Shown piece after piece: positions 58,579-64,000 of a DNA stretch of 64,000 bases. The notes under the pieces are model-generated. The model saw only the letters and a program-made list of their open reading frames with translations, did no database searches and was not told where the DNA came from. The stretch's first letter is position 1, and each line of letters starts with the position of its first letter. The position numbers and the translations under genes were made by a program. This stretch comes from Clostridium_AD sp036569345 (GTDB lineage Bacteria > Bacillota > Clostridia > Clostridiales > Clostridiaceae), in the NCBI RefSeq assembly GCF_036569345.1, contig NZ_DATCQT010000104.1:1-64000 (forward strand), read 5' to 3'.

Positions 58579-59013
58579 TTGTTTGAATCTTATGATCAAG
58601 ATATTGGAATGCTAACAAACAAAATCAATAAAAAACTAATACATTACCTAAATACTAAACTGGTAAAGTTTGATATTACAACTGAACAATGGGCAGTATT
58701 AATGAAATTATCTAAACAAAACAAAATAAGTCAAAAACATTTAGCAGAAATTTCAACTAAAGATCAGTCTACTTTAACTAGAATAATTGACATACTTGAG
58801 AGAAAAAAATTTATTCAAAGGCATCAGAGTAAGGAAGACAGACGTTCTATTGTTATACATATAACAGAGGATGGTCTAATTACTTGCAAAAAAGTTGCTC
58901 CGTTTTTAGAGGAAATATTCTATGATGTTCTAAAGGGAATATCTGATGAGAAACTAAAAATATTTAATGAAGTTTTTTTACAGATTGATGAAAATATAGA
59001 CAATTTAAAGTAA
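58579..59013 (+). CDS. MarR-family transcriptional regulator (with MFS pump)
   Basis: The 144-residue winged-helix regulator shows the MarR core: ISQKHLAEISTKDQSTLTRI (recognition helix region) and the wing KEDRRSIVIHITEDG, flanked by dimerisation helices. TTG start with GGAG about ten bases upstream. The MFS pump gene starts 16 bases after its stop, so it probably represses a drug-efflux operon including itself, using the inverted repeat upstream. Confidence 0.93.
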   Translation: MFESYDQDIGMLTNKINKKLIHYLNTKLVKFDITTEQWAVLMKLSKQNKISQKHLAEISTKDQSTLTRIIDILERKKFIQRHQSKEDRRSIVIHITEDGLITCKKVAPFLEEIFYDVLKGISDEKLKIFNEVFLQIDENIDNLK

Positions 59014-59029
59014 GACAGGAGGAATTAAT

Positions 59030-60244
59030 TTGAAAGCGACAATTCAATCAAGTTCAACAAAACTATGGACTAAAAGCTATATACTAATGCTTTTTGCAAA
59101 TTTATTTATATATTTAGGGTTTTATATGCTCACACCAACCCTGCCTGCATATGCAAAAGCCATTGGAGGAAGTAATCTTGAAGCAAGTCTAGTTGTTAGC
59201 ATATTTTCAATAACATCATTGTTAATCAGACTATTTACAGGTAGTATTATGGATAAAGTTGAAATTAAGCCATTGCTTTTGATAGGTTCAATAATCCTTG
59301 CAGGTAGCACATTATCATTTATTTGGCTTCCTTTAGATGCAATAATATTTGTGCGTATCATTCAAGGTATAGGGTGGGGACTAGCGTCAACTGGTGCAGC
59401 TGCAATTTTTTCGGATATTATACCGGTGGAAAAACGTGGTGAAGGGATGGGTTATTACTCACTTTCAATGATAATATCTATGGCGTTATCCCCTATGGTT
59501 GCAATAATAATAATGAATTTATATAGTTTTAAAAATATTGCTATTACATCAATAGCCTTAGTAGTTATGGGTGTCCTATTTCTTAGCCAGGTTAAAATAC
59601 CTAAAAAAGTTTTTGAAATCTCTAAATCAAAGAAAAAGTTTTCTTTGGTAGATTCCTTTGAAAAAAAAGCTGCACTACCATCTTTGTTATGTTTTCTTCT
59701 TGTAATTACATTGTGTGGGATTATGAGTTATATAATGTTATATGGGATGGAATTGAAAATAACTTCCATTTGGATTTATTTTGTTGGATTTATAGCAATA
59801 ATATTAATAACTAGACCTATTTTTGGAAAGATATTTGATAAAAAAGGACACGTTGAAGTAATAATTTTTGGCTCAATTTCGATAATTATAGGACTTATAC
59901 TATTGTCATATGCAAAGTCTATCCCATCACTCATAATGGCTTCTTTATTTTATGGTCTTGGATACGGGGCCGTGCAACCATCTCTGCAGGCCTGGGCGGT
60001 AAATCGTTCACCAGACAACCGAAAAGGAGCCGCTAATGGGACTTTCTTATCTTCCATGGATTTAGCATATACAGTTGGTTCAATTCTTTTGGCTTCTATT
60101 GCTGGTTATAAAGGTTATGCAGTTATGTATAGATTTTCTTCTATATTTATAGTTTTACTTTTAATAATATACGTTAGCAACCTTGTTAAGATCAATATTA
60201 ACAGAAAACAAGACTTAAGTGCAGAGGAAGAAGAAGTAGCATAA
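59030..60244 (+). CDS. MFS-family drug efflux transporter
   Basis: The 404-residue protein has twelve predicted membrane helices, the MFS motif region after helix 2 (GSIMDKVEIKPLLLIG), the GxGWG-like stretch of helix 4 (IQGIGWGLASTGAAA) and DNRKGAANGTFLSSMD in the second half. It should export drugs or metabolites using the proton gradient. The start is a TTG after AGGAGGAATTAA. It is in an operon with the MarR regulator, its likely repressor. Confidence 0.92.
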   Translation: MKATIQSSSTKLWTKSYILMLFANLFIYLGFYMLTPTLPAYAKAIGGSNLEASLVVSIFSITSLLIRLFTGSIMDKVEIKPLLLIGSIILAGSTLSFIWLPLDAIIFVRIIQGIGWGLASTGAAAIFSDIIPVEKRGEGMGYYSLSMIISMALSPMVAIIIMNLYSFKNIAITSIALVVMGVLFLSQVKIPKKVFEISKSKKKFSLVDSFEKKAALPSLLCFLLVITLCGIMSYIMLYGMELKITSIWIYFVGFIAIILITRPIFGKIFDKKGHVEVIIFGSISIIIGLILLSYAKSIPSLIMASLFYGLGYGAVQPSLQAWAVNRSPDNRKGAANGTFLSSMDLAYTVGSILLASIAGYKGYAVMYRFSSIFIVLLLIIYVSNLVKININRKQDLSAEEEEVA

Positions 60245-60336
60245 ATATATAAATTCAATATTTTCTGACAATTCTACTTGCTAATTAATATGAGATAATG
60301 TAATATCTCTATAAATAGTAATAATGGAGGAGTAAC

Positions 60337-61818
60337 ATGGATTTATCAACTATTTTTCTAATATTTATGTATGTAATTAATATTGCATTTGTTTTAACAT
60401 TGATTTTTGTGAAACGAAGCGATACGAGAGTAATATTTGCTTGGTTATTATTATTTTATTTTCTACCTTACGTCGGTTTTATTCTTTATTTCTTTATTGG
60501 TAGTAAATATAAAATGCGTGTTATGTCAAAAAAATATGGTATGAGTGAAATCGAAGAAAAGTACAATAAAGTACTGGATAAACAAATTCATGATATTGCT
60601 GCGGATAAAATACAGTTTAAAGAAGTAGAAACTGAAAAATACACAGATTTGATAACTATGAACTCAAGAAATGCAATGGCCTATTTTACTCAAAATAATA
60701 ATGTGGAGCTTTTAATAAGTGCTCAGGAAAATTTTTCTCGAATTTTTGAAGATATTAAAAATGCAACGAAAAGTATTGAAGTGATGTATTATATTTTTAA
60801 ATCAAAAGATAATGTTGGTAAAGAATTCATTCGTATTTTAAAAGAAAAGTCAAGTCAGGGAGTAAAAGTGACTCTAATATATGATGGTATTGGTTCTTTA
60901 CATACTCATATGAGTGATTTTAAAGAGTTAAAAGAATCAGGTGGTCAAGTGTACAGATTTTTGCCGTCAATGGTAAAAAGTTTTTTGCTTATTAATTACA
61001 GATTACACAGGAAAATAGTTATTGTTGATGGAAAAATCGCTCATACTGGTGGAATTAATGTGGGAGACGAATACTTTGGTTTGAAAAAGATAAATAAACC
61101 ATGGAGGGATACAACAATTCGGTTGACTGGTAATTGTGTACTCTCACTTCAAACAAGATTTTGGACTGACTTGGTTTTCTTGCAAAATCAAAACTTTAGA
61201 AAGAAAAATAGAGCTAAATTGATGTTTGATGAAAAATTGTTAAAAAGTTTTTATAGTCCAATTCAAGATGGAAACCTAGGAGTACAAATACTCTCTAGTG
61301 GACCTAGTAGTCGAAATGACACTATAAAAGATGGATATGTTAAAATGATTACCACAGCAAAAAAATATTTATATATTCAGACACCATATTTTATTCCAGA
61401 CAAAACTTTATTAGATGCCTTAAGGCTTGCTGCAGCTTGTGGTGTCGATGTTAGAATCATGCTTCCTGGTGTACCTGATAAAAAATCTATTTATGCTGTA
61501 TCTTTATTAAACGCAGCGAAACTCTTAAAAGATGGTGTAAAGGTCTATTTGCATTCAGGTTTTCTACATGCAAAAACACTTGTTATAGATGATCACGTTT
61601 CAACAGTAGGAACTGCAAATATCGATATTAGAAGTTTTAGTCTTAATTATGAGATCAATGCATTTATTTATAATAATGAGTTTGCAATTAAATGTCGTGA
61701 TACATTTTTAAATGATATCAAAGACTGTACAATATTCGATACTGAAACTTATTCGGAGCGAGGGTTGTGGAAAAAAATCTATGAATCTATTTGGCGGTTT
61801 ATTGCTCCACTTGCTTAA
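60337..61818 (+). CDS. cls: Cardiolipin synthase
   Basis: The 493-residue phospholipase D-superfamily enzyme has two N-terminal membrane helices, then two HKD catalytic motifs: HRKIVIVDG with GGIN (about residue 225) and HAKTLVIDD with GTANID (about residue 408). It condenses two phosphatidylglycerols to cardiolipin at the membrane. Length and layout are those of bacterial Cls. ATGGAGGAGTAAC precedes the ATG. Single gene. Confidence 0.96.
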   Translation: MDLSTIFLIFMYVINIAFVLTLIFVKRSDTRVIFAWLLLFYFLPYVGFILYFFIGSKYKMRVMSKKYGMSEIEEKYNKVLDKQIHDIAADKIQFKEVETEKYTDLITMNSRNAMAYFTQNNNVELLISAQENFSRIFEDIKNATKSIEVMYYIFKSKDNVGKEFIRILKEKSSQGVKVTLIYDGIGSLHTHMSDFKELKESGGQVYRFLPSMVKSFLLINYRLHRKIVIVDGKIAHTGGINVGDEYFGLKKINKPWRDTTIRLTGNCVLSLQTRFWTDLVFLQNQNFRKKNRAKLMFDEKLLKSFYSPIQDGNLGVQILSSGPSSRNDTIKDGYVKMITTAKKYLYIQTPYFIPDKTLLDALRLAAACGVDVRIMLPGVPDKKSIYAVSLLNAAKLLKDGVKVYLHSGFLHAKTLVIDDHVSTVGTANIDIRSFSLNYEINAFIYNNEFAIKCRDTFLNDIKDCTIFDTETYSERGLWKKIYESIWRFIAPLA

Positions 61819-61883
61819 AAAAGTTGGGTATGTAGGTATTATTGTAGAAAATTATTAATAATTATTTTGTGAGGTGTGATATT

Positions 61884-63233
61884 ATGGATAACAACGAATT
61901 GAACGAATTTAAAGAGGCAATGCCTGGAAAATTAAGTAGTTTCATAGATCCTGAGCTATATCGTAAATATCAAGTTAAGCGAGGGCTTAGAGACCTTGAT
62001 GGACGTGGAGTGCTTGTAGGTCTAACGGAAATTAGTCAAGTAAATTCTTTTATCATTAAAAATGATGAGATGGTTCCCGTTGCAGGGTCTTTAAAGTATA
62101 GAGGTATAGATATTGAAAATTTGGTAGACGGTTTTCTTAATGATAGACGATTTGGATTTGAAGAAACCTGTTATTTATTGCTTTTTGGTGATCTTCCTAA
62201 TAAAGAAGAACTTAAAAACTTCATGGATTTACTTTCTAAATACCGAGTTCTTCCTGAGGATTTCGTACGAGATATGATATTAAAAATGCCAAGTAAAAAT
62301 ATAATGAATTCATTAGCAAGAAGTATATTAGCACTTTATAGCATAGACGACAAGGCTGAAGATACTTCTGTAAGCAATGTTTTGGAGCAATGTATAAGAC
62401 TTATTGCTTGTTTTCCACTTATGGTGGTTTATGGTTACCATGCCCTATCACATTACCACAAAGATAACAATTTGATTATTCGTAGTCCAAGGCCGGATCT
62501 AAGTACTGCTGAAAACATTTTGTATATGCTCCGCGAAGATAGTAAATACACAAAACTAGAAGCTATATTACTTGACCTTGGCCTAGTGCTTCATGCAGAG
62601 CACGGTGGTGGCAATAACTCCACCTTTGTTACACATGTAGTAACATCCTCTGGTTCCGACACTTATTCAGTAATAGCCGCTGCTCTTGGTTCTTTAAAAG
62701 GGCCAAGACATGGAGGTGCAAACATAAAAGTTGTTGAGATGTTCGAAGATATGAAGGAAAAAGTTAGTAATTGGAAAGACGATGTGGAAATTGAAAAATA
62801 TCTATTAAAAATACTAACTAAAGAGGCGTTTGATAAATCTGGACTAATATACGGAATGGGTCATGCAGTTTATTCTATATCTGACCCAAGAGCTGTAATT
62901 TTCAAAAAATATGTAGCAAAACTTGCTAAGGAAAAAGGGCTAGAGGATGAATACAACCTTTATGCAAGAGTAGAAGAATTAGCACCAAAAGTTATTGCTA
63001 GTGTACGAAAGATTTACAAAGGTGTAAGTGCTAACGTAGACTTCTACTCAGGCTTCGTATATAGAATGCTTGGTATACCAGAAGAGATGTACACTTCTAT
63101 TTTTGCTATATCAAGAATAGTTGGCTGGAGTGCTCACAGGTTAGAGGAAATAACAAATGATGGTAAAATTATTAGACCTGCATATAAATGCGTTGCAGGA
63201 AGTAGTACTTATGTTCAATTAAGTGATAGATAG
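61884..63233 (+). CDS. Citrate synthase (citrate/2-methylcitrate synthase family)
   Basis: The 449-residue protein has the citrate synthase catalytic triad: His in LHAEHGGGN, His in GPRHGGAN (the region binding oxaloacetate) and Asp in NVDFYSGFVY. It condenses acetyl-CoA with oxaloacetate, here probably for glutamate synthesis through a partial TCA branch. This is the standard Si-type enzyme, unlike the Re-citrate synthase of C. kluyveri. GAGGTGTGA sets the ATG at 61884 rather than upstream in-frame starts. An N-terminal extension of about 50 residues precedes the core. Single gene with a terminator. Confidence 0.94.
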   Translation: MDNNELNEFKEAMPGKLSSFIDPELYRKYQVKRGLRDLDGRGVLVGLTEISQVNSFIIKNDEMVPVAGSLKYRGIDIENLVDGFLNDRRFGFEETCYLLLFGDLPNKEELKNFMDLLSKYRVLPEDFVRDMILKMPSKNIMNSLARSILALYSIDDKAEDTSVSNVLEQCIRLIACFPLMVVYGYHALSHYHKDNNLIIRSPRPDLSTAENILYMLREDSKYTKLEAILLDLGLVLHAEHGGGNNSTFVTHVVTSSGSDTYSVIAAALGSLKGPRHGGANIKVVEMFEDMKEKVSNWKDDVEIEKYLLKILTKEAFDKSGLIYGMGHAVYSISDPRAVIFKKYVAKLAKEKGLEDEYNLYARVEELAPKVIASVRKIYKGVSANVDFYSGFVYRMLGIPEEMYTSIFAISRIVGWSAHRLEEITNDGKIIRPAYKCVAGSSTYVQLSDR

Positions 63234-63274
63234 CAAGTAAAACCTATCAGCATACTATTTTATATTTTTAAGAT

Positions 63275-63300
63275 GATACACTCACATACGTGGGTGTATC
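63275..63300 (+). terminator. Intrinsic terminator after citrate synthase
   Basis: The stem GATACACTCAC / GTGGGTGTATC (one mismatch) with a four-base loop is followed by TTTATTT, 40 bases after the stop. Confidence 0.85.
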
Positions 63301-63384
63301 TTTATTTGTATAAGCACTAAAAGTTGTCATAAATAAAGTGAAATTGACATTTTATGCAGTAAATCTAAAAAATACTATAAACCG

Positions 63385-63488
63385 ATGTCAGCAAGAAAGA
63401 TAGAAGAATTAATGAAAACATTAAGAGGGGGATGCCTAAGAGTTTCTGAATTTACTAAATAAGGATACCATTTGGTATCCCTATTTTT
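63385..63488 (+). other. 25-residue ORF ending at a terminator; possible gene remnant
   Basis: A short frame (63385-63462; MSARKIEELMKTLRGGCLRV and on to a TAA) has no ribosome site. The hairpin GGATACC / GGTATCC (63463-63480) with a T-rich tail starts on the very next base. This looks like the surviving 3' end and terminator of a lost gene. I do not recognise the peptide. Confidence 0.4.
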
Positions 63489-63521
63489 ATTGAATGATGT
63501 TTTCGCATATGGATTCTTAAT

Positions 63522-63884
63522 TTAGTATTTCGAACAATCCCACCTTGAAATCTTATATCTGGATTGAATACTATGAGGGTCTTCAGCTATTTCAGGTAAT
63601 TCATCGTCGTGAAGTTGCTTTTTTTCACAATCGCACTTAACTTTTATAATTTGTTTTTCATCATGTTTCTTTTCACAATCGCACTTAACTTTGTTATATT
63701 CTTCTTTATCATGGTTCTCTTCACAATCACACTTATCTTTGCTATCTTGTTTTTCATAATATTTTTTTGTACAAGCACATGTATCTTTATTATCCTGTCC
63801 TGCTTCATAACCACGCTGGTCTTCACAATTTTGTTTATCATCACACCAGTCATCAGGATGATAATTTGTTTCAATATTTGACAT
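63522..63884 (-). CDS. Cys-rich acidic repeat protein, 120 residues
   Basis: The protein starts MSNIETNYHPDDWCDDKQNC and carries imperfect repeats of about 15-17 residues with a C-[DA]-C core (DTCACTKKYYEKQ, DKCDCEENHDKEE, VKCDCEKKHDEKQ, VKCDCEKKQL). It is highly charged, has no signal peptide and ends SRWDCSKY. The repeated C-x-C-x-K/E pattern suggests metal binding or cross-linking, as in spore-coat or metallothionein-like proteins. AGGAGTGATATT precedes the ATG. Promoter region and WCDD motif are shared with the gene at 39068. Confidence 0.75.
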   Translation of the reverse strand: MSNIETNYHPDDWCDDKQNCEDQRGYEAGQDNKDTCACTKKYYEKQDSKDKCDCEENHDKEEYNKVKCDCEKKHDEKQIIKVKCDCEKKQLHDDELPEIAEDPHSIQSRYKISRWDCSKY

Positions 63885-63907
63885 AATATCACTCCTTAGT
63901 TTTACTT

Positions 63908-63946
63908 AGTATATAATACGTAACTTAAATGAAAATGACACTATAA
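63908..63946 (-). promoter_or_regulatory. Promoter block shared with the Cys-Asp-Pro repeat gene
   Basis: On the minus strand: TTATAGTGTCATTTTCATTT, then AAGTTACGTATTATATACT. It matches the block at 39256-39295 nearly base for base although the coding regions have diverged. The -10-like element is CGTATTATA. Confidence 0.6.
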
Positions 63947-64000
63947 GTGAAAAATGAAAATAAAAACAGTTATTCACATATAAAGTAACGCTTTCTTTAT

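Noticed and set aside
63609..63892. Hydrophobic ORFs on both strands over the second Cys-rich gene
   Set aside because: Shadow frames of the repeat protein at 63522-63884; the Phe/Ile-rich products result from reading GAA/AAA repeats in antisense or shifted frames.
1..64000. tRNA, rRNA or riboswitch
   Set aside because: I found no tRNA-like CCA/TTCGA arrangement, no rRNA sequence and no recognisable aptamer core upstream of the metabolic genes. A covariance-model scan would be decisive.

Overview
The window is low-GC, AT-rich Firmicute DNA and reads as a mesophilic or cold-tolerant anaerobic Clostridium. The evidence is strong AGGAGG-type ribosome sites, frequent TTG starts, U-rich intrinsic terminators, rubrerythrin, a SigY-type ECF operon, HypABCDEF and Bacillus/Clostridium-type regulators. 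I cannot name the species. No tRNA, rRNA, CRISPR array or intact insertion sequence was seen.

Layout. 0.5-13 kb: a copper-chaperone-like protein, a metallophosphoesterase, a D-2-hydroxyacid dehydrogenase with an altered catalytic arginine, a heterodimeric ABC exporter divergent from an OmpR-type two-component system, then envelope genes (PAP2 phosphatase, a DedA fused to a degenerate PAP2 domain, an O-antigen-ligase-like protein, DUF441). 13-14.5 kb: rubrerythrin and small proteins. 14.7-30.6 kb: a large hydrogenase island. 30.7-41.3 kb: cyclopropane fatty acid synthase, two hypothetical proteins, a pentapeptide protein, a putative class I isoprenoid enzyme, a DbpA-type helicase, a CAX antiporter, cold shock protein, a Cys-rich repeat protein and a FIST/MCP pair. 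41.6-44.8 kb: a sigY-yxlCDEFG-type operon. 44.8-45.8 kb: a broken hgcA and an intact hgcB, the mercury-methylation gene pair. 46-52.5 kb: small envelope proteins and a dppABCDF-type dipeptide ABC operon. 52.5-64 kb: decayed glycogen genes, an AEC permease, a truncated Fe-S protein, a PocR-domain histidine kinase, two MarR modules (nitroreductase; MFS pump), cardiolipin synthase, citrate synthase and a second Cys-rich repeat protein.

The hydrogenase island is the main system. hypF is followed by an exported [NiFe] hydrogenase (Tat signal on the small subunit), its maturation protease, hypA, hypB, a dedicated Tat translocase (TatA plus two different TatC proteins) nested inside the hyp cluster, then hypC, hypD and hypE. 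A tandem duplication follows: deletion-riddled remnants of the exported hydrogenase, intact second hypA and hypB, then a different cytoplasmic [NiFe] hydrogenase with a third hypB and its own protease. The two hydrogenases differ at the ligand positions of their Fe-S relay. No cytochrome b, membrane anchor or ferredoxin/NAD-type partner is encoded nearby, so the electron acceptors are unknown.

The most notable points are the hgcA fossil next to intact hgcB, the complementary loss of conserved acidic residues in the two TatC proteins, the Cys-to-Asn change in the cytoplasmic hydrogenase's proximal cluster, two genes that seem to need AUU or AUA starts, a repeated SigY-type promoter, and a probably leaderless MarR promoter. 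All calls come from reading the sequence and from knowledge of the families; no searches were run.
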